64,000 nt of DNA from JAKRSE01 sp943369295 (lineage in GTDB: Bacteria > Armatimonadota > Fimbriimonadia > Fimbriimonadales > Fimbriimonadaceae). Position numbers and translations under genes: made by a program. Of this stretch, positions 17,725 through 26,925 are shown piece by piece; the first letter of the stretch is position 1; each line of letters begins with the position of its first letter. The notes beneath the pieces were generated by a model, which did not search any database, was not told the DNA's origin, and worked only from the letters and a program-made list of their open reading frames with translations. The stretch covers positions 62,001 to 126,000 of the forward strand of contig CALRMU020000005.1 in assembly GCA_943369295.1 (NCBI GenBank). Reading direction: 5' to 3'.

Positions 17725-18504
17725 CTACGGGCTAGCGTCTTTTGAGGCAGGGACGACTGAGGCAGATTTCTGCCAAAAGCGGGCCCAGGCAAGAGAGTAG
17801 ATCGCCATGAGGGGCGAAATCAGCAGGATCATGCAGAGGCTATAGGCCTCTAGTGACATAAGCAGCCCAGACCGAAAAATGAGAAACGATCCAGCCATGA
17901 AGAGAAGAAGGCCAAGAAAAAGGGCAAAGATAAACAAAATGCCTCCCATCCCCAAGAGTCCAGGCAGGTTCGACGGCTTCAGATTCCCTGCCATCCGTGA
18001 AAAAATCTGAGGGAGCGTCCCCTTCTCTGCAACAGCGGCGATATAGGCTTCGTGCAAAGGCACCAAAACCACAAGGAAGATCAATCCAAGACACCCGTAA
18101 GCCAGCGGCCCATCCAAGGGGGACAAGATCTTGATGGATTCCTGATAAACCCATGCCGCTAAAGCCGCGGCGGGAAAAGTGACGAAGCCGCCGAAGAATC
18201 CTTCAATCCACTTGACCGCTTTGACCTTGGGGTCTCTCAGCTGCTCTCTTGCCAGCCTGGCCATCCCTGTCGCACAAGACCATTGAGTGGCAGCCACAAA
18301 AACAGACTGAGCCAGGAACCCTGGGGTCACCATGTCAAAGTGGGCTCTTCCACTGGTCGTCAAGGTTTTTAGCCAAGCCAGACCAAAAGGGAATCCAAAC
18401 CAACAGAGACCTGAAACGAGGCCCATCCAAAGCCAGAAACCAGGGCGTTTGAGATAAATCCTGATGCCAGTTTCCCAGCACTCCAGCAAAGAGCTCAGCC
18501 CCAT
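17725..18504 (-). CDS. Polytopic membrane protein of unknown function
   Basis: 259 residues with about six hydrophobic helices (roughly 21-45, 63-85, 100-120, 128-150, 180-205, 210-235). No recognised family motif. It lies between the DUF4870-like gene (53 bases upstream) and the ABC-F gene (11 bases downstream) on the same strand. A YciC/DUF-type integral membrane protein is the nearest impression, held loosely. Confidence 0.65.
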   Translation of the reverse strand: MGLSSLLECWETGIRIYLKRPGFWLWMGLVSGLCWFGFPFGLAWLKTLTTSGRAHFDMVTPGFLAQSVFVAATQWSCATGMARLAREQLRDPKVKAVKWIEGFFGGFVTFPAAALAAWVYQESIKILSPLDGPLAYGCLGLIFLVVLVPLHEAYIAAVAEKGTLPQIFSRMAGNLKPSNLPGLLGMGGILFIFALFLGLLLFMAGSFLIFRSGLLMSLEAYSLCMILLISPLMAIYSLAWARFWQKSASVVPASKDASP

Positions 18505-18557
18505 AGAGTCATTGTGGCGAGAGTGGAGAGACGACTCTGGGGCAGCATTGGAACATG

Positions 18558-19043
18558 CTAGACGCTTTCGCCGCGACCTAGCTTTTTCGCTTCAGCTTTT
18601 GGCCACTTGCCCTGCCAGGCATGGTAAGCCTGAAAGAGGTTGAGAATCAAAAGCACGATTCCCAAGATGAAGAAGATCACCCAGCCAATAGCAAATCTAA
18701 GGAGAAACGGAACCCATTCAAAATTGACCCAGTTCTCCTGCCAATGCTGGTAAAGCCTGATCGCCAGCCAGGTAAGCGAGAAGGCTCCGTAGATGAAGTA
18801 AGCCAGGGTGAGAATGAAGTACTCCTTCAGAGCCTTCCACGCATGGGCTTCAACATAACGCGACCGCCCCTTTGCCACAAAAAAGGCTACCAGGGGCCCC
18901 CAAAGAGGGGCAAAGATTCCAACCAAGTGAACGGCAGCGGCGAAGCCTTTCTCACCCTTTGACAGATCCTGGGCGTCTTTATCACCCAGAGAGGCAAAGG
19001 CCTTCTCCACCGGCTTGATTAAATCTTTGCCTGTCTCGCTCAT
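18558..19043 (-). CDS. DUF4870-like small membrane protein
   Basis: 161 residues. After a charged N-terminus come about three helices: HLVGIFAPLWGPLVAFFVA (about 37-55), a segment near 70-95 and FAIGWVIFFILGIVLLILN near 115-140. The pattern 'hydrophobic helix, ... R-x-x-E-AHAWKAL, helices' matches DUF4870 proteins, whose function is unknown. The ATG follows the permease stop with no gap, so translation is probably coupled. Confidence 0.72.
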   Translation of the reverse strand: MSETGKDLIKPVEKAFASLGDKDAQDLSKGEKGFAAAVHLVGIFAPLWGPLVAFFVAKGRSRYVEAHAWKALKEYFILTLAYFIYGAFSLTWLAIRLYQHWQENWVNFEWVPFLLRFAIGWVIFFILGIVLLILNLFQAYHAWQGKWPKAEAKKLGRGESV

Positions 19044-20279
19044 TTATTCGTACCGAAGGGCAACGATGGGGTCAAGTTTGCTGGCGCTGACCGCTGGGAA
19101 GAGCCCAAAGATAACACCAATCATGGCCGAAAAGACTGTGGCTACAACCGCCCATTCAATTGGGAATCCAGCCTTGAGACCACCTTCATTCGGGAATTTG
19201 ACCTGAACTGTAATCAAGCTGACCAGCTGTCCCAGCCCCCAGGCGAAGGCCATGCCGATCAATCCTCCGACAACACCAAGGACTGCCGCTTCCACCAAGA
19301 ACTGAAGCAGAATAGCGTTCCCCTGGGCTCCCACGGCTTTTCGCAGGCCGATCTCGCGGGTTCGCTCTTTAACAGAAACCAGCATGATGTTCATGATGCC
19401 GATTCCTCCGACCAGAAGCGAAAGGGCGGCGATGCCGGAAAGGACAATGCCGATGCTGCCAATGATCGTGCCAAAGATCGCCAAAACTGACTGGTTGGAG
19501 TCAACTCTGAAGATGGGCTTGTTGTTGCTCAGGACCATAAGCTGCTTCCACAACTCATCCATCGCCTGGTCAACCGTGTAGCCGTCGGCGGCTCTCACCA
19601 TGAGATAAGAGTAGGTTCTGCCTCCGATCCACTTTCTTTGGGCGGTGGTGTAGGCCATCTCAATGACGTTATCTTCGGGCGGACCACCAATCTGCGGGGG
19701 CCTCTTCATAACCCCGACAACTTCCAGAGTTATCCCCGGCAGCTGCAGAACCTTCCCCATCGCCGCTTCTGGCTGACCAAACAAAGCCTTGCCCAGGTTC
19801 TCGCTGATGACAGCAGAGTTGGTCATGCGGTCCACATCTTCCTGAGAAATCAGCCTCCCCGTCAGAAGCTCCTTCTTCATCAGAGTGTGGTTGTTGACGT
19901 CGGTCGCTGTGACCTTGACGTTCTTGATGTCTTTGCCTTCAGATTTGACTGTGTGGCTTCCAGCTTCAACCAAGCCACTCACTGTCTGAACGCTCGGAGC
20001 CCGCTCCTGAATGAATCTCTTCACTGATTCGTCAGTGCCGTCCAGTTCACCTGCACTCGAGCCATCTCTGAGTCGGGTGGGGTCGTAGATGACATAGATG
20101 CCATCGGCGGCCAAACCTGAGAAGGAGGATTCGATGAAGCTCTTGAAGCCCTGAACCACGATGACAATGAGACAGACAGACATGACCCCGATGATCACGC
20201 CGAGCATAGTGAGGAATGACCTCATCTTATGCAGGATGAGCATGTCTAGCGCGACACGAATCGACTCGAAAATGCTCAT
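19044..20279 (-). CDS. MacB/FtsX-like ABC transporter permease
   Basis: 411 residues. One helix at about 18-42 (LTMLGVIIGVMSVCLIVIV), a MacB_PCD-type periplasmic domain, and three helices in the last 140 residues around GGIGIMNIMLVSVKERTREIGLRKAVG, the hallmark FtsX-domain segment. No ATPase domain is fused, unlike E. coli MacB. It lies 2 bases after the adaptor gene. Predicted to couple ATP hydrolysis by a separate subunit to periplasmic transport of peptides, lipids or drugs. No ATPase partner is encoded beside it. Confidence 0.9.
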   Translation of the reverse strand: MSIFESIRVALDMLILHKMRSFLTMLGVIIGVMSVCLIVIVVQGFKSFIESSFSGLAADGIYVIYDPTRLRDGSSAGELDGTDESVKRFIQERAPSVQTVSGLVEAGSHTVKSEGKDIKNVKVTATDVNNHTLMKKELLTGRLISQEDVDRMTNSAVISENLGKALFGQPEAAMGKVLQLPGITLEVVGVMKRPPQIGGPPEDNVIEMAYTTAQRKWIGGRTYSYLMVRAADGYTVDQAMDELWKQLMVLSNNKPIFRVDSNQSVLAIFGTIIGSIGIVLSGIAALSLLVGGIGIMNIMLVSVKERTREIGLRKAVGAQGNAILLQFLVEAAVLGVVGGLIGMAFAWGLGQLVSLITVQVKFPNEGGLKAGFPIEWAVVATVFSAMIGVIFGLFPAVSASKLDPIVALRYE

Positions 20280-20281
20280 GA

Positions 20282-22072
20282 CTACTGGCTCGCTTCTGCA
20301 TTCCCGCCAGGTTCACCTTCTGAACCCGGCGCTGGTTCGACCTCTTTACCCTGCTCCTCAGCTTCCTTCTCCCTTGCTCTTTCGGCTTCGTCTCCATCAA
20401 CGAAGAAGGTTTTGCGGCCTGGGCCAGAGAATTCGGGCTTGTAAAGCAGATCTCCTTTCTTTACGCCAGAAAGGACTTCGATGTAGGCACCAGAACTGGC
20501 TCCCAGACTCACCTTCGTCTTTTCTGTGACAGGCTGGCCCTTTGCATCGCGGGCATCCTTGTTCTTGAGCAGGAGGACTGAAGTCGTTCCATCCTGATCC
20601 GTCACAACAAAGCTGCGAAGAATTCGAACCACCTGGGTTCTGTCCAGAACTCTCATGGTGCACTGGGCAGACATTCCGCTCTTTAGGTCTGGGCTGCCGG
20701 AATCGAGGGTGACCTCGACCGTGTACTTGACAACTGGGTTGGCACCGGTGGCGGCTGTGGTTGGCGCGCTGGCAGGAGCAACCTTAGTCACCTTGCCGTT
20801 GAAGGATCGATCAGGGAAAGCATCCACTTTGACCTCGGCTTTCATTCCCATCTTAAGCTTGGCGACATCAATTTCATTGATATCCAGCTTGACCTTCATG
20901 GTCGCACGATCTTCAATCTTGATAATGGGGGTTCCACTGCTGAAGCTGGAAAGGCTGGCAACCAGTTCACCGAGCTGAACCAGTCTCTGAGTCACGATGC
21001 CGGTCACTGGAGCGCGGATTTCTGTTTCACCCAGCTGCCTCATCGAATCGCCGAGAACTGACTGAAGCTGGTCAACCGATGCAGCCTGCTGAGCTCTGCT
21101 GGCAGCCAAAGCCTGCACGTCCTTGAGTGCAGCCGTGGCATCCATTACATCCTGTTGGGCTCGCCTGTACTCTTCCTTCTTGACAGTATCCTGAATCGAA
21201 TTCAATCGGACTCTGTTCAGTTCTTCCTTAGCCTGATTGACTCTCTCTTCAGCCTGCTTGCGCTCCAAATCCTGTTCTCGGTTCAGTCTCTCCAGTCTGT
21301 CTTCCGAAGTCTGAATTCGAGTCCTGGCTAGTTGAAGGTTAAGTTCCGCCTGTTCAAACTCTCTCTTTGAAATGTAGCCCTGCTCCAGCAGACTCTTTCT
21401 TCGATCAAACTCAAGCTGAGAGTTCTGCAGGTTAGCCTTCGCCTCATCCAAGGAAGACTGAATCTGAATCTTGGTGTTGGGCTGAGTCACCCTCACCAAA
21501 AGAGCCAATCCCTGCTCAGCTGAGGCCAAGGCAGCCTGAGCCGACCTGATGCCTGCATTCGTCAAACCAGGCTGTTCGCGCAGCTCAAGCTGAACCTGTC
21601 GCAGACGGCTCTGAGCGCGGGCGAGGTTGGTGCGCGCGGTCACTTCTCTCTGGGCGATTTCCACCGAGAGCCGAGAGACACCTGCCTGGGCTCCTCTGAG
21701 CTGAGCTTGGTTCTGCTTTACCTGAAGCTCGGTTTCCTGGGGATCAATGATTGCAATAAGCTGTCCCTCGGTTACCATATCGCCTTCGTCAACCAGAAGC
21801 TGCTGAACTCGTCCTGAAACTCGGCTTTTGACTTCAACCGACTTCTGAGCCTCCAGCGGACCGGATTCGATGACTTCAACGCGAATATCACCAACCTCAA
21901 CGGTAGAAGTGTTTCGTTTGAATTCCGCTTCTTTTGCCTTATTGGCTCCTCGAAGCGAGTTGACAGCCACAAAGCCGATGGAGCCGATGGCAATGAGGGC
22001 AAAGAGACCGACGAAAAGCAGGACTGTCGCCGTTTTCTTTTTCTTATTTGGAAGAGACTTGCTGGAGCTCAT
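20282..22072 (-). CDS. HlyD/MacA-like periplasmic adaptor protein
   Basis: 596 residues, long for the family because of an extended coiled coil. N-terminal helix (about 14-36), biotinyl-lipoyl halves around VKSRVSGRVQQLLVDEGDMV and ETEIRAPVTGIV, separated by a helical hairpin of roughly 220 residues. A beta-barrel part follows, and the C-terminus is acidic and low complexity (about 560-596). It matches MacA-type adaptors that link an inner-membrane ABC permease to the envelope. It overlaps the C39-like gene upstream by 4 bases and precedes the permease by 2, so the three form one unit. Confidence 0.88.
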   Translation of the reverse strand: MSSSKSLPNKKKKTATVLLFVGLFALIAIGSIGFVAVNSLRGANKAKEAEFKRNTSTVEVGDIRVEVIESGPLEAQKSVEVKSRVSGRVQQLLVDEGDMVTEGQLIAIIDPQETELQVKQNQAQLRGAQAGVSRLSVEIAQREVTARTNLARAQSRLRQVQLELREQPGLTNAGIRSAQAALASAEQGLALLVRVTQPNTKIQIQSSLDEAKANLQNSQLEFDRRKSLLEQGYISKREFEQAELNLQLARTRIQTSEDRLERLNREQDLERKQAEERVNQAKEELNRVRLNSIQDTVKKEEYRRAQQDVMDATAALKDVQALAASRAQQAASVDQLQSVLGDSMRQLGETEIRAPVTGIVTQRLVQLGELVASLSSFSSGTPIIKIEDRATMKVKLDINEIDVAKLKMGMKAEVKVDAFPDRSFNGKVTKVAPASAPTTAATGANPVVKYTVEVTLDSGSPDLKSGMSAQCTMRVLDRTQVVRILRSFVVTDQDGTTSVLLLKNKDARDAKGQPVTEKTKVSLGASSGAYIEVLSGVKKGDLLYKPEFSGPGRKTFFVDGDEAERAREKEAEEQGKEVEPAPGSEGEPGGNAEASQ

Positions 22073-23091
22073 GGCTTACCTAGTGCAGGCCAAGGTCCTC
22101 CGCCTGCGGGGAGGGGCTGGTTGGTAGACCGAACCACGTAAACTGTGTTTTTAGAGGCAGCCCAGGCTTTAGAAAAAAGCGCGCGAGGATAAACCTGCCT
22201 CACCTGATTTCCCTTAGCCGGGTCGTTGATCACGGGGTCGCCGCTTTCGTTGAATCCGATCAAGACCATCAAATGGCCTCCATCGCCCTTGTAATCTTTC
22301 TGAAGCAGAATCTTGTAATCCACAGAGACAGCCAAAGGAATGCCTGCTTTGATAAACCGTTCCGCCTCAGTTAGTGAATTGAGCCTTGTGACAAAAGCCT
22401 GAATGCCATTGAATGATCCTGGCAGGGCAAGATTGAAAGGCCAGTTGCCTGTACCGCCCCATGCCGGGTCGTGGACATAACTCTGAATTTCTGGGACATC
22501 CAGCTGTAGATCTTTACGATCCAGCATCGTTCCCAACCTCCTCATCAGCATCGAAATCGATGTTGGGCTGCAGAGAACATTTCCACCAGGGTAATCGTTT
22601 TGAGCCAATTCGGGCACATTCAGCACCTTGCCCCAAACATCCTTATAGGCATCTTCTTGACTGAGAGCCCAGTTAGGCGGGGTGAAGTTGAGAAAGAACT
22701 CCTTTAGTTCTGGGGTTTTGCCCTCGGCGTTGGGCAAAAGGGTCAAAGTGATCCTGATTCTGCGGCCAGGCTTTTTGAGAACAAGCGTATCGGTGTAGAC
22801 ATCACCATGCTCGTCGGCTTGGTCCTTAGCGCTCGTGCGCAGATCTGGCGAAAGGCTCCAGACCCCCAAGTTGTAATCTTTGGTTTCAAACCCATCGCCC
22901 AGGGCTTTGAGCTCTACCTTGACTGCGCCACCCTTCGATTTAAAGTTCCAGGAGGGGATGACTTCGACGAATGGTGCGGCACTGGCTTCGGCAACAAGCC
23001 GACCCTGCTCCTCTTTAAAATTAGAAGGATCCAGGGCGAGAAAAGCCGAGCCTGCGGCCACCCCTCCCATCGCCATGCCAATCAAACTCAT
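22069..23091 (-). CDS. Secreted C39-like cysteine peptidase
   Basis: 340 residues. A weak N-terminal export segment (about 1-20), a unique beta-rich domain (about 40-135), then a Peptidase_C39_2-type papain-like domain. The likely catalytic residues are Cys174 (NVLCSPTS), His273 (GDGGHLMVLIGF) and Asp290 (VINDPAKG). Family members cleave leader or other peptides, or are secreted enzymes. Its overlap with the MacA-like adaptor suggests a joint role in exporting or maturing a peptide, an inference only. Confidence 0.82.
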   Translation of the reverse strand: MSLIGMAMGGVAAGSAFLALDPSNFKEEQGRLVAEASAAPFVEVIPSWNFKSKGGAVKVELKALGDGFETKDYNLGVWSLSPDLRTSAKDQADEHGDVYTDTLVLKKPGRRIRITLTLLPNAEGKTPELKEFFLNFTPPNWALSQEDAYKDVWGKVLNVPELAQNDYPGGNVLCSPTSISMLMRRLGTMLDRKDLQLDVPEIQSYVHDPAWGGTGNWPFNLALPGSFNGIQAFVTRLNSLTEAERFIKAGIPLAVSVDYKILLQKDYKGDGGHLMVLIGFNESGDPVINDPAKGNQVRQVYPRALFSKAWAASKNTVYVVRSTNQPLPAGGGPWPALGKP

Positions 23092-23168
23092 CTGGTCCTT
23101 TGTACCGGCCCTTCAACTAGGTGGTTTCGCCATGTGGCCGAATGTAGGACATTCTCCCGGGCAAAAGG

Positions 23169-24098
23169 TCAACCGCCAAGAGGCAAGGGGTTCAAAGTCC
23201 AGACGCGAGGCACCCATCCAAGGGTGCTGACCCTTGCTTCGATTTCAGAATCTGTGAGCCTTCTGCCTGCTTCAGCGGCCAAAACCGCTTCCATCACGTT
23301 GGTGGCAAAGGTTTCTCCACCCACTTCCGGCGTTGTCGTGATGGCCTGGTGAAGTCCTATCGACTTGAGCCATTCCAGGTCGGCCTTTCGCAGGGTTTGG
23401 GTGAGAATTCTCTTGCCCGTCAGGTTTTCCGGGGCGAATCGGCGAATAAAGTGCCAGTCTCCCGCGATCAAGTCTGCTTCTTCAAAGAACTTGGCAAACT
23501 TGGGGGTCCGCTTCTCCTGCTTCTCTCCTGTCGGATAAAAGGTCTGGATCGGCATGCGAGTGATGATGGGAAGCAGAAGCTTGCCTAGAAAGGCAACGGT
23601 GGAAAGCTTTCTGACTGGAATCGGGATTCCGAGTCCAAAAATGAGATCGCCGTACACAACACTCGGACAGACCTGAGCCAAGGCTTCGGCCATGCCGAAG
23701 CGGTCAACTGCAGAGACAAGCAGCACTTTGGATTTCTCAAAGTCGAGGATGTCCTGGTCCTTCATCCACATAATGGCGCTGCGTTCGAGAGTGTGTTTAA
23801 GGCCGCTGCCATCAACCACTGGGGTCGATTTTGCGCCTGAAACGGCCTTTTCTACATCTTTGAAGGCATAGGCTTTGCCCCCAGCCTTAAGCCAGATGTC
23901 AGCTCCCCCGACTCCAAGTGCGGCAGCTTTTCCATCCAGTTCAGAAAAGAGCCTTGCGAAGGCGGCAAAGTCGCCATCTGTGCCTCGCCGCTCAACTTTG
24001 AAAGTTTTGCCCCCCAGCTCAAGCAGAGAAGATTTATCCCTCTTGCTTGAGCCGAGAGAAATTGAGACAACCCATGGCAGGCTGTCTTCGGGGATCAC
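23169..24098 (-). CDS. 'Quinate 5-dehydrogenase'-named family protein
   Basis: 309 residues. The segments SISLGSSKRDKS, ERRGTDGDF, ALGVGGADIWL, TPVVDGSGLKHTLER and VSAVDRFGMAEAL match a conserved family that databases often label quinate 5-dehydrogenase, mostly from Thermotogae, Clostridia and Deinococcus-like lineages. I see no canonical GxGxxG NAD site, so that label is doubtful and the activity is unknown. GTG start overlapping the stop of ridA (GTGA), so co-expressed with it. Confidence 0.7.
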   Translation of the reverse strand: MIPEDSLPWVVSISLGSSKRDKSSLLELGGKTFKVERRGTDGDFAAFARLFSELDGKAAALGVGGADIWLKAGGKAYAFKDVEKAVSGAKSTPVVDGSGLKHTLERSAIMWMKDQDILDFEKSKVLLVSAVDRFGMAEALAQVCPSVVYGDLIFGLGIPIPVRKLSTVAFLGKLLLPIITRMPIQTFYPTGEKQEKRTPKFAKFFEEADLIAGDWHFIRRFAPENLTGKRILTQTLRKADLEWLKSIGLHQAITTTPEVGGETFATNVMEAVLAAEAGRRLTDSEIEARVSTLGWVPRVWTLNPLPLGG

Positions 24099-24475
24099 AG
24101 AACTGCCAGACCTTCGATTTCAACATCGACGCCGCGGGGCAGACCAGCAACGGCAACTGTGCTGCGAGCAGGCGGCTCGCCTTCAAACATGGCTCCGTAG
24201 ACTTCGTTCACAGCGGCGAAATGATCCATCGAGCTGAGGAAAATGGTGGTCTTGACCAGGTTGGCGGGGGTCGCACCGGCAGCAGCCAAAACAGCCTTCA
24301 TGTTCGCCACGACCTGCTCGGTCTGAGCCTTAATGTCCCCCGTGATCAGGTCTCCGGTGGGAGTGAGGGGAATCTGACCGCTCATGAAAAGGATCGTGCC
24401 TTCTGCCTTGATCGCCTGGGAGTAGGGGCCGATTGCGGCAGGAGCTTGATCTGTGTGGATGACTGTTCGGCTCAC
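24095..24475 (-). CDS. ridA: RidA family enamine/imine deaminase
   Basis: 126 residues, normal length. IGPYSQAI, LFMSGQIPL and the catalytic-Arg segment PPARSTVAVAGLPRGVDVEIE are all present. RidA hydrolyses reactive 2-aminoacrylate-type enamines released by PLP enzymes, protecting them. GTG start. Forms a coupled pair with the downstream gene; 24 bases separate it from the deacetylase gene upstream. Confidence 0.95.
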   Translation of the reverse strand: MSRTVIHTDQAPAAIGPYSQAIKAEGTILFMSGQIPLTPTGDLITGDIKAQTEQVVANMKAVLAAAGATPANLVKTTIFLSSMDHFAAVNEVYGAMFEGEPPARSTVAVAGLPRGVDVEIEGLAVL

Positions 24476-24499
24476 AAAAAGAATTTACCTCTGACGTGT

Positions 24500-25564
24500 T
24501 CAGCTTACTAAACGGTCCTTCCAATGGGCGGCAATGGCGATAGCCGCTTCCATTCCTCTTTCGCCACCTGGGTCGAGATCAAAGTAGCTCGACATCCCCC
24601 AATCTCTGGTGATCACGTCCGGAATGTGAGGTCCAAATTCTCGCCCCATAAGGGTCAAAGTTGCCGCCACCCACATACGTGGCACATTAGGAAGGTGATA
24701 GCCGCCGCCACCAACGGCCACGATGGGCAGACCTTGAGCCTTTACGTGAGCGACAGCCCCCACCCAGTGCTGGACCGAGACCTCCAGGTGGCCCAGAGGA
24801 TCCAGCTTGTGAGGATCGCACCCCATTTGTAGAACCACCGCCTGAGGCTGAAACCTCTTGAAGGCATGGTCAAGGCTCTCTTTAAAGACATGGAGCCAGG
24901 CCGCTCCTTCTGTTTTGGGTGGCAGAGGAATGTTGATTGAGGTCAGGTCTGCCCCTTCTTCATCAATGAATCCGGAACCTGGGTAGAGGGTCCGGCCATC
25001 CTGATGGATTGACAATGTGAGGACAGAGGGATCCTTGTAGAAGATCGACTGAGGTCCGTCGCCGTGATGAAGGTCGATATCGACATAGGCAACTCGATCG
25101 AACTTATCTCTAAGAATGACAACCGCCAAGGCCGGGTCACTAAGAACACAGAATCCGTTAGCTCGCGACCTTTTGGCGTGATGAAGCCCTCCTGAGATGC
25201 TGAGAGCCAGACTCGCACCATCCCTCACTGCCTTGGCGGCCCGCTTGGCTCCCCCGCAGTAGGCCAGGCAGGCTTCCCACATTCCAGCGAAGGGAGGCGT
25301 ATCGTGCCTCGAAAAGCCCATGTTGTCCTGACCTTCAATCAGCCTGGGATCAACTGAAAGAGCCTTTACATGCTCAACGAATTCAGCAGAGTGGACGCGG
25401 AGAATGTCGGCTTCTTCTGCCAGGCCAGGATCGATAATCTCAACCTCCGGCGCCTCAGCTTTCAAGAGTTCAATCGTCCGCCTCAGCCTCTCTGGCTTTA
25501 AGGGGTGCCCCGGCCCGAAGTCGTAAGTCAGCATTCGGGGGTGGTAGAAAAAAGGGGCCGACAT
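24500..25564 (-). CDS. AcuC/histone-deacetylase-like zinc deacetylase
   Basis: 354 residues from ATG 25564; a GTG at 25585 would add seven. HDAC-fold motifs: PERLRRT, GGLHHAKRSRANGFC with the tandem active-site His128/His129, zinc ligands Asp164 and His166 in VDIDLHHGDG, and a second Asp in LQMGCDPH. The GGGGYHL segment carries the transition-state Tyr. Relatives (AcuC) deacetylate acetyl-CoA synthetase; others act on acetylpolyamines or proteins. First gene of the run leading to ridA, and divergent from the prenyltransferase. Confidence 0.88.
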   Translation of the reverse strand: MSAPFFYHPRMLTYDFGPGHPLKPERLRRTIELLKAEAPEVEIIDPGLAEEADILRVHSAEFVEHVKALSVDPRLIEGQDNMGFSRHDTPPFAGMWEACLAYCGGAKRAAKAVRDGASLALSISGGLHHAKRSRANGFCVLSDPALAVVILRDKFDRVAYVDIDLHHGDGPQSIFYKDPSVLTLSIHQDGRTLYPGSGFIDEEGADLTSINIPLPPKTEGAAWLHVFKESLDHAFKRFQPQAVVLQMGCDPHKLDPLGHLEVSVQHWVGAVAHVKAQGLPIVAVGGGGYHLPNVPRMWVAATLTLMGREFGPHIPDVITRDWGMSSYFDLDPGGERGMEAAIAIAAHWKDRLVS

Positions 25565-25632
25565 AGGCTGACTAAGTCTACTCACCGCAGCTTCCCGCAG
25601 TTCTCAGCATCCCCTTGGGTACCTTTTCATAC

Positions 25633-26544
25633 ATGGCTCTCCAGCCAGAAACATCCCCCATGGTTCAGCCTCTTAAGGGCTGGGCTGCCCTTCGTGCTTA
25701 TCTTGAAATGATCAAGTTCGAGCACTCGATCTTCGCCCTTCCTTTTGCGATGATCGGGATGATGTGGGGTTCCCTTTCGATTTCAAATTCGGCCTGGCCC
25801 GGAGTCAAGGTTTTCAGTCTGATCGTGCTTGCCATGGTTTCCTGCCGAAGCGCGGCGATGGCCTTTAACAGAATCATCGATCGTGACATTGATGCAATCA
25901 ATCCCCGCACGGCTATGAGAGCCATCCCGGCTGGTCTTTTGGGATTAGGGCAGGTTCAGCTGTTTTTCTATGTTTCCTGCGGGCTGTTTGTTTTGGCCGC
26001 TGCCCTGCTGAACCCCTTGGCTCTGGCTCTGAGCCCTGTGGCCTTGCTGGTCACTCTAGGCTACAGCGCGACCAAGCGTTTCACTTGGCTCTGCCACTAC
26101 GTTCTTGGCCTGAGTCTTGGCATTGCTCCTGCCGCGGCTTGGATCGCCGTGACAGGCACTCTGCATCCTGCGATCCTTCCCTTGGTCGGCGCTGTGATGC
26201 TCTGGACCGCCGGGTTCGACCTCATCTATGCCCTGCAGGATGATGAGTTCGACCGCAAGCAGGGGCTGCATTCCTTCCCTTCTCGATTTGGCCGCAAGAC
26301 TGCCCTCATCACCTCCCGTCTGTCCCACTTTGGAGCAATTGCCCTGATGGGCTTGGGTGTTTTTCTGGTCGGAGCCGGCCCCTTCGCCTGGGTGGGAGTT
26401 GGGTTCGCTGCCGCTCTTTTGTGCTACGAGCAGAGTCTGGTGAAGGCGGATGACCTGAGCCGGGTGAACCTGGCCTTCTTCACGCTCAACGGATTTGTGA
26501 GCTTGGGGATCTTTGCTTTTGTCCTGCTGGACGTTCTGTTTTAG
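25633..26544 (+). CDS. UbiA-family aromatic prenyltransferase (MqnP/UbiA-like)
   Basis: 303 residues from ATG 25633 (TTG at 25615 or ATG at 25660 are alternatives). About eight to nine membrane helices. Two Asp-rich motifs bind Mg-polyprenyl diphosphate: NRIIDRDIDAINPRT near residue 82 and ALQDDEFDRKQGLHSFP near 200. This is the pattern of 4-hydroxybenzoate polyprenyltransferases and of MqnP from the futalosine menaquinone route. The cytochrome bd gene in this window would use such a quinone. The family member cannot be fixed without other mqn or ubi genes. Confidence 0.88.
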   Translation: MALQPETSPMVQPLKGWAALRAYLEMIKFEHSIFALPFAMIGMMWGSLSISNSAWPGVKVFSLIVLAMVSCRSAAMAFNRIIDRDIDAINPRTAMRAIPAGLLGLGQVQLFFYVSCGLFVLAAALLNPLALALSPVALLVTLGYSATKRFTWLCHYVLGLSLGIAPAAAWIAVTGTLHPAILPLVGAVMLWTAGFDLIYALQDDEFDRKQGLHSFPSRFGRKTALITSRLSHFGAIALMGLGVFLVGAGPFAWVGVGFAAALLCYEQSLVKADDLSRVNLAFFTLNGFVSLGIFAFVLLDVLF

Positions 26545-26581
26545 GTTTGTTTCCTTGAGCCCGTTCTGCGCTATTCATTCG

Positions 26582-26825
26582 GAGCGCCCCTGAACAGCTA
26601 TTTCTGCGAAGAATCTGTGGCACTGTTTAGCTCTGCAAAGCCAGGAATAGCCCAATTTGCATTAGGCTGGCAAGCTTGATTTGAGGCTGTCCTTTCGTGG
26701 GTTTCACCCACGCCACCCAGACCATGCAGCTTTTGAAAAAGTCTGGCTGGCTGGGGCAGCGCCCCTGAAAGACAATTTTCGCTCGGAATCTGTGGCCTGG
26801 CTTAGCTCTGCTAAGCCTGGAGTAT
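26582..26825. repeat. Two copies of a 69-base direct repeat, 175 bases apart
   Basis: Copies at 26582-26650 and 26757-26825 share AGCGCCCCTGAA, then GAATCTGTGGC at the same 29-base offset, then TTAGCTCTGC and AAGCC. In the second copy CCTGGCTTAGC and GCTAAGCCTGG form a near-perfect hairpin with a TCT loop; in the first copy the stem has decayed. Confidence 0.75.
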
Positions 26826-26846
26826 CCAAGTTACGGCTAGTCATTT

Positions 26847-26882
26847 CCCGCCCGACAGCAAGCTGATCGGGACGGGGCACCC
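26847..26882 (-). repeat. Hairpin element type 1, copy a
   Basis: CCCGCCCGA-CAG-loop-CTG-A-TCGGGACGGG with one bulged A, followed by GCACCC. On the minus strand it reads as a head (GGGTGC) followed by the hairpin. Confidence 0.8.
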
Positions 26883-26925
26883 TACCATTTAGTTTTTGGG
26901 GGGAGCCGAGTTCAGACTGTTCATT

